A DNA stretch of 8,101 nucleotides from Bacteroidota bacterium (GCA_013334735.1 JAAXXA010000113.1:1-8101); one strand, 5' to 3'. Positions 1 through 6,722 are shown, counted from the stretch's first letter. A program made the numbers and translations. The notes: generated by a model from the letters alone, not told the origin.

Positions 1-1
1 T

Positions 2-280
2 TGGTTTATGGGTGTTACACCGTATCTGGTAACAGGTGTATGGGTGGGGAATGAAGACCGTAGTGTCCATTTTCGAACTATTAATTACGGACAGGGAGCG
101 CACATGGCTTTACCGATATGGGCTAAATATATGTTAAAAGTTTATGCCGACAAATCTTTGGGTATCAAAAAAGATGATTTTGAACCGCCTGCAAAGGAAT
201 TGTCAGTAGAAATAAACTGCGATAAATACGAAAGTAAACGAAAAAAAGATACTAAAGATCCGTTCAAAGATGGATTGTAA
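2..280 (+). CDS. Penicillin-binding protein 1A-type class A PBP, C-terminal end (partial)
   Basis: This is the 3' end of a gene whose start lies outside the window. The frame is open from base 2 (Trp-Phe before the first visible Met), so the ATG at 8 is internal. The segment WFMGVTPYLVTGVWVGNEDRS followed by IHF-like VHFRT, then GQGAHMALPIW, is the typical end of the transpeptidase domain of class A PBPs, after the catalytic Ser, SxN and KTG motifs, which are not visible here. These are inner-membrane enzymes that polymerise and cross-link peptidoglycan in the periplasm. The last 35 or so residues are a charged, Lys-rich tail (KRKKDTKDPFKDGL) of no clear function. It reads toward the surface-protein gene but is separated from it by 182 nt containing a separate promoter, so co-transcription is not required. 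Family assignment is confident. The exact PBP type is inferred from similarity to Bacteroidota PBP1A. Confidence 0.85.
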   Translation, partial: WFMGVTPYLVTGVWVGNEDRSVHFRTINYGQGAHMALPIWAKYMLKVYADKSLGIKKDDFEPPAKELSVEINCDKYESKRKKDTKDPFKDGL

Positions 281-362
281 AAATTTCCCCCATTGCTAAG
301 GAAGCATTGAATTTTCAGTCGTCTCATTCATAATACTAATTTCCTTATTCATTAGAAAATAT

Positions 363-393
363 TTGTTAAGAGATTAACAATTTATTACCTTTG
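363..393 (+). promoter_or_regulatory. Bacteroidota-type sigma-ABfr promoter for the surface-protein gene
   Basis: TACCTTTG at 386-393 matches the -7 element TAnnTTTG exactly. TTG at 363-365, within TTTGTTAA, matches the -33 element. The spacing of 20 nt is inside the usual 19-21 nt. Transcription would start near 400, giving a leader of about 60 nt before the ATG at 463. No Shine-Dalgarno sequence is visible there, only an A-rich stretch, as is normal for this phylum. No start site has been mapped; this is a consensus match. Confidence 0.65.
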
Positions 394-462
394 GGAATTT
401 GCTTTGAATTATCCTAATATCAAACAATAATTAAAAATTAATAATATTGAAAAACTAGCATT

Positions 463-1854
463 ATGAAGTCCTCAGAAATCTTTTTATTTGAAAGAAGCAT
501 CTTGTATGCTTTGCTAATTTTTAACTTCATAGCTTTTCAAACTTTTAACTGTGTTGCGCAAGGTATAGCCATCAATACTAACGGTGCTGCCGCCGATAAC
601 TCGGCAATGCTTGATGTTTCCTGTTCTGCGACAGGACCTTCTGGAGCCATAGGCAGCAGGCAGGGAATTCTTATTCCTCGTGTATCATTAAATTCCAACA
701 CGGATGTAAGTGGTTTTTATACACCTTTAGCTACAAGCCTTATGGTATATAACGATGGACTAAGTAGTCTTACTCCTGCAGGATTTTATTACTGGAATGG
801 AATACAATGGATACAGTCAATTGGAACTCAGGGACCAACAGGTGCTACAGGCGTTTTTGGACAAACAGGAAGTACCGGTCAAACACTCAGATACAATGGT
901 TCTGGTTGGATTGCAAACAGTATATTATATAACGATGGTGCTAATGTTGGCATCGGAACAACTTCTCCCAATTACAAACTTGATGTGCAAAGTGGGCAGG
1001 TTAATGCTTCAGGAGGTCTATGCATTAACGGTGATTGTAAAACTGCTTGGAGTCAGGTGGGCGCTATACCTTATGCTAAAGATGCAGGAGGTACTGATGC
1101 TTACGCAATCACAATTTCGCCGGCACCATCGGCATATATTGATGGACAAACTTTTTTGTTCAAAGCAAATACCGCAAATACAAATGATGCAACATTAAAT
1201 GTTAATTCGTTAGGGGCACTTTCAATTTATAAAAAAGGAGCAACTACATTAGCCACTAATGATATTATTTCTGGTATGAGAGTATTAGTAGCAACTGCAA
1301 TTGACCCCGCAGCTAATGTTGATTATTATTCGGAAAGTAATATAGATGCTCCAGGTGCTTGGGAAGTTAGACTTGGGAATGGTTATGTTAAAACTAGTCA
1401 ATCCTTCACATGTTCTATGAAAGCAATCCTTACAAATGTTAAATTTTATCTGAAAAAAGTTGGGAACCCTACAGGTACTATGTATGCTAAAATATTTGCA
1501 CATTCTGGCACTTACGGAACATCAAGTCTTCCATCGGGAACAGCATTAGCAACATCAGAAGTGTTTGATGTTTCTTCTTTAACAACTGGTTTTGCATTAA
1601 CAAATATTACATTCAGTGAGGTAAACCAAATAACTTTAAATGCCGGCACATATTATTGTTTAGTTATCGAAAGTTCAATTTCAGGTAATTCAAGTAATTA
1701 TGTTGAAGTTGGGATTGACCAATCAACACCTCCACACTCTGGTAATTATGCTGTTTATAATTCGTCTTGGACAACCTATAGTGGATGGGATACTTGTTTT
1801 TATATTTGCGGTACTTTTTATAGGTTCCAATTGTTATCTCCAATTGCAAATTAG
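463..1854 (+). CDS. Secreted modular surface/fibre-like protein with collagen-like segment and phage-tail-like repeat domain
   Basis: This 463-residue protein is probably exported. Residues 13-28 are hydrophobic and a signal-peptidase site is likely after CVA (30-32), before QGIAINTNG. Residues 34-120 resemble the head module of Bacteroidota fibre-like proteins (AADNSAMLDVS, QGILIPRVS, GFYYWNGIQW). Residues 121-141 are seven consecutive Gly-X-Y triplets. Residues 161-175 (NVGIGTTSPNYKLDV) are the motif common in tail-fibre and adhesin shafts. Residues 202-287 (AYAITISPAP, FKANTANTNDATLNVN) resemble phage tail-fibre domains. Residues 299-450 look like an all-beta jelly-roll module (SFTCSMKAILTNVKFYLKKVG, YYCLVIE, GNYAVYNSSW). 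No type IX sorting domain, chaperone domain or membrane anchor is visible at the C-terminus, which ends FQLLSPIAN. A surface adhesin or binding role is inference; no ligand can be named. It is flanked by core genes and has its own promoter, which suggests an inserted accessory gene. Confidence 0.75.
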   Translation: MKSSEIFLFERSILYALLIFNFIAFQTFNCVAQGIAINTNGAAADNSAMLDVSCSATGPSGAIGSRQGILIPRVSLNSNTDVSGFYTPLATSLMVYNDGLSSLTPAGFYYWNGIQWIQSIGTQGPTGATGVFGQTGSTGQTLRYNGSGWIANSILYNDGANVGIGTTSPNYKLDVQSGQVNASGGLCINGDCKTAWSQVGAIPYAKDAGGTDAYAITISPAPSAYIDGQTFLFKANTANTNDATLNVNSLGALSIYKKGATTLATNDIISGMRVLVATAIDPAANVDYYSESNIDAPGAWEVRLGNGYVKTSQSFTCSMKAILTNVKFYLKKVGNPTGTMYAKIFAHSGTYGTSSLPSGTALATSEVFDVSSLTTGFALTNITFSEVNQITLNAGTYYCLVIESSISGNSSNYVEVGIDQSTPPHSGNYAVYNSSWTTYSGWDTCFYICGTFYRFQLLSPIAN

Positions 1855-1936
1855 AAATTTTATAAACGGGCTTATTGTCTTTATTGTCAAAATGTGAATA
1901 TCTTAAATATTTAAATTGGGTAAGGTTATGGACAGA

Positions 1937-2527
1937 TTAAATCGTTCCATTTTCAATTTGCAGTACTATTTCTTCAATAGCTTTATCTTTTCCGGTAGGA
2001 TCATATTCTTCTTTAAGATTTGCACCAAACACACGCGCAATTGTTTGCCAAAAGAAAGCCCTTAAATTTCCACGAAGCTCTTTTACAATGGTGTAAGAAG
2101 TTTTGCCTGTTTGCCTGTAAATAAGTTTTATAAGTATTTTTCCTTGAGAAAAAGTCATTTCTTCAATATCTTTTGTAAATTTTTTCTTGATTTCTTCTTC
2201 AGCTTCTTTCATTAATTTCTTTTTTTTATTTTCATCAGTTATCTTTGAAAGTATTTCACCATATTCGTTTAGCTTAATTTCTGCAATAACTGCATAAGGG
2301 TAAGTTTTTTTGACATCACGGATAAGCTTGGTATATTTTTTTACATTGAGGTTTGAAATGTTAGAAGCGGGAGCGGGTATTAAAACAATTATTTCATCCA
2401 AATCGAGCATAGGTACAGTATCTCCGTCAATAATTTTTGCAGGAACTACAAAACCATCGTTAGTCTGTGCAAAACATATTGTACAGCTGAGAAAATAAAA
2501 AAACAATATTGATTTAATTCTGTTCAT
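1937..2527 (-). CDS. DUF4294 family secreted protein
   Basis: This is a 196-residue protein of unknown function. Residues 1-20 form a signal peptide (MNRIKSILFFYFLSC then CFA), with likely cleavage before QTNDG, so it acts in the periplasm or at the outer membrane. The conserved DUF4294 core is visible: DVKKTYPYA (71-79), a Lys/Glu-rich helical stretch (99-123), TFSQGKILIKLIYRQTG (125-141), SYTIVKELRG (144-153), FFWQTIARVFG (158-168) and YDPTGKDKAIEEIV near the end. No catalytic motif is recognisable. It starts 29 nt after the clpX stop in the same direction, so it is probably the last gene of a tig-clpP-clpX transcript. Length and motif order fit the family. The family is known mainly from Bacteroidota, and no function should be assigned from the sequence alone. 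Confidence 0.8.
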   Translation of the reverse strand: MNRIKSILFFYFLSCTICFAQTNDGFVVPAKIIDGDTVPMLDLDEIIVLIPAPASNISNLNVKKYTKLIRDVKKTYPYAVIAEIKLNEYGEILSKITDENKKKKLMKEAEEEIKKKFTKDIEEMTFSQGKILIKLIYRQTGKTSYTIVKELRGNLRAFFWQTIARVFGANLKEEYDPTGKDKAIEEIVLQIENGTI

Positions 2528-2556
2528 TATAAAAGCGATTGCTTTTTAAAACAGGG

Positions 2557-3792
2557 TCAGGCTACTTTAAGTTTTTCCATACTTGTTATTCTTAGCTTTT
2601 CCATAGCATAAGGAACTGTAACATTCAATTGTGTAGGTTTGCCTTCGTCGGAAGGAAGTTCAAACATTGCATCCATCAGAATAGCTTCACAAATAGACCT
2701 TAAGCCTCTGGCTCCTAATTTGAATTCAATAGCTTTATCAACAATAAAATCATAAACTCCTTCATCAAATGTAAGCTTTATTTTGTCCATTTCGAACAAA
2801 CGCTCATATTGCTTAATAAGCGAATTTTTAGGCTCTCTGAGTATTTTACGCAACGAACTGCGGCTGAGTGAATGTAAATAAGTAACCATGGGTAAACGAC
2901 CCACGAGTTCGGGAATGAGTCCGAAACTTTTAAGATCTTGTGGCGACACGTATTTAATAAGATTATCTTTATCAATTTCTTCGCGATTTTTAACTCCATA
3001 TCCCACAATATTGGCTCTAAGACGTGAGGCTATTTTCTTTTCTATACCATCGAAAGCGCCACCACAAATAAATAAAATATTCTGAGTATTTATCTGAATC
3101 ATTTTTTGTTCGGGATGTTTTCGCCCGCCTTGAGGTGGAACATTAACCAATGAACCTTCAAGCAATTTGAGCAAAGCCTGCTGAACACCTTCGCCTGATA
3201 CATCGCGGGTAATGGAAGGATTATCGCTTTTGCGCGCAATTTTATCAATTTCATCAATAAAAACAATACCTCTTTCAACTGCTTCAACATTATAATCGGC
3301 TACCTGAAGCAACCTGACCAAAACATTTTCCACATCTTCTCCCACATATCCTGCTTCGGTAAGCACTGTAGCATCTGCAATACAGAATGGTACCTGTAAA
3401 AGTTTGGCAATGGTTCGCGCAAGAAGAGTTTTGCCTGTCCCTGTTTCTCCAACAAGAATGATATTGGATTTTTCTATTTCTATTTCTTCTTTTCCTTTGT
3501 GCTTGGGCTGGAATATACGTTTGTAATGGTTGTAAACAGCAACTGATAACACTTTTTTTGCATCATCCTGACCTATAACATACTGATCGAGGTGATGTTT
3601 GATTTCGGATGGCTTAATAAGTTTGAAGTTTGAATCAAACTTAGGTTTACCTATAGAAAGTTCTTCATTTATTATTGAGTGAGCCTGAATAATGCAGTAA
3701 TCGCAAATATGTCCTTCCTGTCCGGCAACGAGCATGTTTGTTTCAGCTTTACTTCGCCCGCAAAAAGAGCATTTTGTATTATCTTTTGCCAT
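2557..3792 (-). CDS. clpX: ATP-dependent Clp protease ATP-binding subunit ClpX
   Basis: This AAA+ unfoldase forms a hexamer that unfolds tagged or damaged proteins and threads them into ClpP in the cytoplasm. It is 411 residues, close to the usual 410-425. The N-terminal zinc finger has Cys 8, 11, 30 and 33 (CSFC, CDYC). Walker A is GETGTGKT (115-122), the GYVG pore loop is at 148-151 and Walker B is IVFIDE (176-181). The RKSDNPSITRDVSGEGVQQALLKLLEG segment, GLIPELVGRLP and the sensor 2 LGARGLRSI follow. The loop that docks onto ClpP, IGF in E. coli, aligns by eye with VGY in ANIVGYGVKN; this appears usual in related phyla but I could not check it. The start is ATG at 3792, just before the zinc finger. 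It lies 149 nt downstream of clpP, a gap filled by an AT-rich repeat, and 29 nt upstream of the DUF4294 gene. Confidence 0.97.
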   Translation of the reverse strand: MAKDNTKCSFCGRSKAETNMLVAGQEGHICDYCIIQAHSIINEELSIGKPKFDSNFKLIKPSEIKHHLDQYVIGQDDAKKVLSVAVYNHYKRIFQPKHKGKEEIEIEKSNIILVGETGTGKTLLARTIAKLLQVPFCIADATVLTEAGYVGEDVENVLVRLLQVADYNVEAVERGIVFIDEIDKIARKSDNPSITRDVSGEGVQQALLKLLEGSLVNVPPQGGRKHPEQKMIQINTQNILFICGGAFDGIEKKIASRLRANIVGYGVKNREEIDKDNLIKYVSPQDLKSFGLIPELVGRLPMVTYLHSLSRSSLRKILREPKNSLIKQYERLFEMDKIKLTFDEGVYDFIVDKAIEFKLGARGLRSICEAILMDAMFELPSDEGKPTQLNVTVPYAMEKLRITSMEKLKVA

Positions 3793-3837
3793 TATTAAGA
3801 GTTTGCAATTTAACTATGTTATAAATAACAATTTAGG

Positions 3838-3908
3838 ATTTGAGAATTAAGATTTGAGATTTTAAAGGCAGATATTCAATCTTAAATCATAAATCTAAAA
3901 TCTAAAAT
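3838..3908 (+). repeat. AT-rich dispersed intergenic repeat, copy 1 (between clpP and clpX)
   Basis: This stretch fills most of the clpP-clpX gap. It contains ATTTGAGAATT (3838-3848), GATTTGAGATTTTAAA and a terminal AAATCTAAAATCTAAAAT run. Its last 23 nt (3886-3908) match 7270-7292 exactly on the opposite strand, and ATTTGAGAATT matches 7336-7346 in the same way, so it is a second copy of one element in inverse orientation. Internally TTAAGATT (3847-3854) and AATCTTAA (3878-3885) can pair. AGGCAGA (3866-3872) and TCTGCCT (3914-3920) form another 7-bp inverted repeat. Strand is arbitrary. Confidence 0.7.
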
Positions 3909-3941
3909 AATTGTCTGCCTGACTTTGTGGATAGACATCAA

Positions 3942-4631
3942 TTATTTTTTAGTATTCCTAATAAGAATTTCATCAATCATTCCGTAGGTTTTTGCTTCTG
4001 CTGCTGTCATCCAGTAATCTCTATCTGAATCCTTCCATATTTTATTATATGTTTGTCCGCTATGATGAGCAATTATTTCGTAAAGTTCTTTTTTTAACTT
4101 TACAATTTCCTTTGAAACTATTTCTATGTCGGAAGCCTGTCCTTCGGCGCCTCCCATTGGTTGATGAATCAAAATTCGTGAATGAGTAAGAGCTGTGCGT
4201 TTACCTTCTTTTCCCGCGCATAATATTACTGCGCCCATAGATGCTGCCATTCCTGTGCAAATAGTTGCCACATCGGGCATGATATACTGCATAGTATCGT
4301 AAATACCAAGACCTGCATACACTGAGCCTCCCGGAGTGTTCAAATATATCTGTATATCTTTATGAGAATCTACTGATTCGAGAAAAAGTAACTGAGCCTG
4401 AATTATATTAGCTACATAATCATCGATAGGAACACCTAAAAAGATAATCCTGTCCATCATAAGGCGTGAAAAAACGTCCATAGTGGCAATATTAAGCTGA
4501 CGTTCTTCGATAATTGTAGGAGAAATGTAGCTGTTGCCGTAAACGGAATTGTATTTATCTAAAGTGGTACTGCTGATACCTCTGTGTTTTGTTGCGTATT
4601 TCCTGAATTCGTTGTTCTGATTATATCCCAT
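3942..4631 (-). CDS. clpP: ATP-dependent Clp protease proteolytic subunit ClpP
   Basis: This serine protease forms the two-ring, fourteen-subunit chamber that degrades proteins delivered by ClpX in the cytoplasm. It is 229 residues. The catalytic triad is complete: Ser131 in GMAASMG, His156 in LIHQPMGG and Asp205 in DSDRDYWM. All three are shifted by exactly 34 relative to E. coli Ser97, His122 and Asp171, which shows a collinear core behind a longer N-terminus. The oxyanion-region NTPGGSVYAG (98-107) is also present. The first 37 or so residues (MGYNQNNEFRKYATKHRGISS) are an extension that may be removed by autoprocessing, as in other ClpPs. The ATG at 4631 lies 40 nt after the tig stop, and tig-clpP-clpX in one direction is the standard order. 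A tandem 9-bp repeat abuts the start codon. No competing in-frame start near the conserved core fits better. Confidence 0.97.
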   Translation of the reverse strand: MGYNQNNEFRKYATKHRGISSTTLDKYNSVYGNSYISPTIIEERQLNIATMDVFSRLMMDRIIFLGVPIDDYVANIIQAQLLFLESVDSHKDIQIYLNTPGGSVYAGLGIYDTMQYIMPDVATICTGMAASMGAVILCAGKEGKRTALTHSRILIHQPMGGAEGQASDIEIVSKEIVKLKKELYEIIAHHSGQTYNKIWKDSDRDYWMTAAEAKTYGMIDEILIRNTKK

Positions 4632-4648
4632 TTTAAATGTTTTAAATG
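4631..4648. repeat. Tandem 9-bp duplication at the clpP start codon
   Basis: TTTTAAATG occurs twice in a row (4631-4639 and 4640-4648). On the coding strand this places two CATTTAAAA units directly before and into the clpP ATG. There is no Shine-Dalgarno sequence here, so the A/T-rich, unstructured leader is probably what allows initiation. It may be only slippage-generated low complexity. Confidence 0.6.
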
Positions 4649-4671
4649 TTGAAAAATATTACAGATTGTTT

Positions 4672-6081
4672 TTAATGTTTGTGATCGTGATCGTGTTCAT
4701 GGTCGTGATGCTCATGTTCGTGATCGTGTTTTTCGGCATTCATTTTAACAAACTCTTCATAAGTAACTTCTTCCTTATTCATTTTAACTTTACTTTTGAA
4801 AATTTCTTTCATTCTTTCATCGTAAAGAGCATCATATATTTTTTTTGTTTCTTCTTTATTTTGCAGAAAACGTTCTGCAAGTTCGTCAAGGCGCTCTTCA
4901 GGAAATTCATTATTTTCGCTTACAGGCATTGATTTACGGAAGTAATTTTTAATATATTCTTTAATATCTTCGTTTGTTACTTTAATATCGTTTTCTTTAA
5001 AAAGCTTGTTTTCGATAAGTTGCCATTTTAAAGAGTCGGTATAAATAGAATATTCTTTTTCAATTTGTTCAGCTGTAAATTTATCGCTGTTTGTTTCGAG
5101 CAGCCATCTTTTGAGAAAAGTATCAGGTAAAACAATCTTAGTGTTTTTAATTAAAAGATCGACAATATCGCTAACAAATTTTCTGTCGCTTTCATTAGCA
5201 AAAGATGCTTGTGCGTCCTGTTTGATTTTTTCTTTTAATTGTTCTTCGCTTGTAATATTATCGTTTTTATATACTTTTTCGAAAAGTTCATTATCTAAAG
5301 CAGCCAGTTCAATATGGTTTATGGACAATACTTTTACTCTGAAAATTTTATTGAGTTCTGCAACTTTGGATGTTTCAATACCCAGTAAATGTGAAATTTC
5401 GACAGGGTTTTCAAAAGTATCAACTATATTAATATCAATAGAATCGTCTTTTTTAAGCCCAATAAATTTCTTTTTTATCGTTTTATTTTTTATTAAATCA
5501 ATGGCAACTGAACCTTTGTTTTTTATTCCGGCTTCATTAACATTTCCTTCTTTGTCAAGTTCTTCAAATTCGGCATAAATCAGATCTCCGTCTGCTGATT
5601 CTTCAGGGCTGGAAAATTTACCGTATCTCTTACGCATATCAGTAAGGTATTTATCAATTACCTGATCGTTAACAGATATTTCATAATATTTTACCTTCAT
5701 TTTTTCCAGAGGTTCCATATCAAACTGAGGACTATGACCGATGTCGAAGTGGAAATCGAAATTTGTTTCTAAATCCCAGTTAATATCTTTCGATTTTTCC
5801 TTGTTTGGTAAGGGGTTTCCAAGAATATCAATATTGTTCTGACCGAGGTAATCGTACATCGAATCAATAACGATTTTATTTATTTCATCAACTAAAACAG
5901 CTTTGCCATACATCTTTTTTACAAGAGATGCAGGGATTTTACCTGGCCTGAAACCGGGTAGTTTCATCTTTTTTTGATTTTCTTTAAGTATTTTGTCAAC
6001 TTTCTCCTGATAATCTTCGGCTGTAACTTCAACTTTAAGAATACTGTTTAATTCGTCAATTTTTTCCTGCGTAATATTCAT
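4672..6081 (-). CDS. tig: Trigger factor (ribosome-associated chaperone) with His-rich C-terminal tail
   Basis: Trigger factor sits at the ribosomal exit tunnel and shields nascent chains. The protein is 469 residues, somewhat longer than the E. coli protein (432). The N-terminal ribosome-binding domain carries the signature GFRPGKIP (43-50), followed by KKMYGKAVLVDEINKIV. The middle region (about 150-255) is where the FKBP-type peptidyl-prolyl isomerase domain belongs, but it is divergent and I see little of the usual active-site pattern, so isomerase activity is doubtful. The C-terminal helical chaperone region spans about 260-440. The last 18 residues (452-469) contain ten histidines alternating with Asp/Glu (HDHEHEHHDHEHDHDHKH), which resembles metal-binding tails such as that of SlyD. 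The start at 6081 is immediately before the conserved N-terminus. The gene heads tig-clpP-clpX and lies 173 nt downstream of tRNA-Leu on the same strand. I found no convincing promoter match in that gap. Confidence 0.94.
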   Translation of the reverse strand: MNITQEKIDELNSILKVEVTAEDYQEKVDKILKENQKKMKLPGFRPGKIPASLVKKMYGKAVLVDEINKIVIDSMYDYLGQNNIDILGNPLPNKEKSKDINWDLETNFDFHFDIGHSPQFDMEPLEKMKVKYYEISVNDQVIDKYLTDMRKRYGKFSSPEESADGDLIYAEFEELDKEGNVNEAGIKNKGSVAIDLIKNKTIKKKFIGLKKDDSIDINIVDTFENPVEISHLLGIETSKVAELNKIFRVKVLSINHIELAALDNELFEKVYKNDNITSEEQLKEKIKQDAQASFANESDRKFVSDIVDLLIKNTKIVLPDTFLKRWLLETNSDKFTAEQIEKEYSIYTDSLKWQLIENKLFKENDIKVTNEDIKEYIKNYFRKSMPVSENNEFPEERLDELAERFLQNKEETKKIYDALYDERMKEIFKSKVKMNKEEVTYEEFVKMNAEKHDHEHEHHDHEHDHDHKH

Positions 6082-6254
6082 TATATATAGTTTTTGATTT
6101 ATAAAAAAGAAATCCCACGAAACGCAAATTTGGGGATTTGTTGAAAATGAATTAGTGTATAACTATTGCAATTTATGATATTTTACAATTTTAATTATGC
6201 AATTCGCCTTAGCGGGCATTGTATTTACAGGATTTATCCTATAAGGCTTCTTAG

Positions 6255-6336
6255 TGCGGATGAAGGGACTCGAACCCCCACTCCTCTCGGAACCAGATCC
6301 TAAGTCTGGCGCGGCTACCAATTACGCCACATCCGC
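6255..6336 (-). tRNA. tRNA-Leu (anticodon UAG)
   Basis: Read on the minus strand the 82-nt sequence folds as a class II tRNA. The acceptor is GCGGATG paired with CATCCGC, with discriminator A. The D arm is GCG/CGC with GGTAG in the loop. The anticodon stem is CCAGA/TCTGG around the loop CTTAGGA, so the anticodon is TAG (UAG), reading CUA and other CUN leucine codons. A 13-nt variable region can pair TCC with GGA, as expected for leucine. The T arm is GGGGG-TTCGAGT-CCCTT with two G-T pairs. CCA is not encoded. A matching -7 element lies about 23 nt upstream. Confidence 0.95.
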
Positions 6337-6358
6337 AGAAGTTTTAAAAATTAGTTTG

Positions 6359-6366
6359 CAAATTTA
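6359..6366 (-). promoter_or_regulatory. Possible -7 element for tRNA-Leu
   Basis: On the minus strand this reads TAAATTTG, an exact match to TAnnTTTG. Transcription would begin near 6352, about 15 nt before the mature tRNA 5' end. The nearest TTG-like -33 candidate (TTTG at 6397-6394) is 27 nt away, further than the usual 19-21, so only half of the promoter is convincing. Confidence 0.4.
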
Positions 6367-6460
6367 CATAATTTTTTTTAATTCTTACATATACAAAGAA
6401 AAAAGAAAAATTCTTTTTAAAGGAGTTTATATAGAGTCTGTCCGTAATGTCAACATACAA

Positions 6461-6632
6461 CGTCATTGCGAGGCGTTGCACTGTGCTTGTCGAAGTGAGG
6501 TACGACGAAGCAATCTCTTGACTATCAATAATTAGATTATTCACAAAACCTTTATTTTAAAGATGTTCATGAGTCGCTCCGCTAAGTTGCTTCACGGAGT
6601 TTATCCTGACAAAGGAAGGGTTCGCAATAACG
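6461..6632. repeat. Degenerate CGTCATTGCGAGG-type palindromic element (two inverted modules)
   Basis: The left end CGTCATTGCGA (6461-6471) and the right end TCGCAATAACG (6622-6632) are inverted repeats with one mismatch in 11. Inside them GAAGCAA (6507-6513) and TTGCTTC (6587-6593) form a second, perfect inverted pair. The element therefore looks like two diverged copies of one module of roughly 50 nt (CGTCATTGCGAGG to GAAGCAATCTC) facing each other. Such modules are common non-coding interspersed repeats in bacterial genomes. There is no transposase. A short open frame crosses it but also runs through the tRNA and is not a gene. Confidence 0.65.
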
Positions 6633-6722
6633 ATTTTGCAGACAGGCACTATATAATCAAGTCCGTTCAGTTACCAAAGGTCGTGGCTTTTCAGACGATG
6701 CTATTTCTTAAAAAAATGAATT

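Noticed and set aside
823..885. True collagen domain or structural collagen protein
   Set aside because: Only seven Gly-X-Y triplets occur, so this is a short collagen-like segment within a larger protein.
797..1198. 133-codon open frame in a second frame of the surface-protein gene
   Set aside because: It lies wholly inside the real gene, whose frame shows a signal peptide and recognisable modules.
1855..1936. Bidirectional terminator at the convergent junction
   Set aside because: Only weak A/T palindromes around TAAATATTTAAAT are present, with no stable stem and T-run.
5111..5578. 155-codon plus-strand open frame
   Set aside because: It is antisense to trigger factor and Ser/Leu/Phe-rich, as expected from the complement of a Lys/Glu-rich gene.
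6082..6254. Riboswitch or leader structure upstream of tig
   Set aside because: Only short inverted repeats (such as AGGAT/ATCCT) are present; no known aptamer pattern or convincing terminator could be seen.
6254..6535. 93-codon open frame on the plus strand
   Set aside because: It runs through the tRNA-Leu on the opposite strand and into the palindromic repeat; the translation has no recognisable domain.
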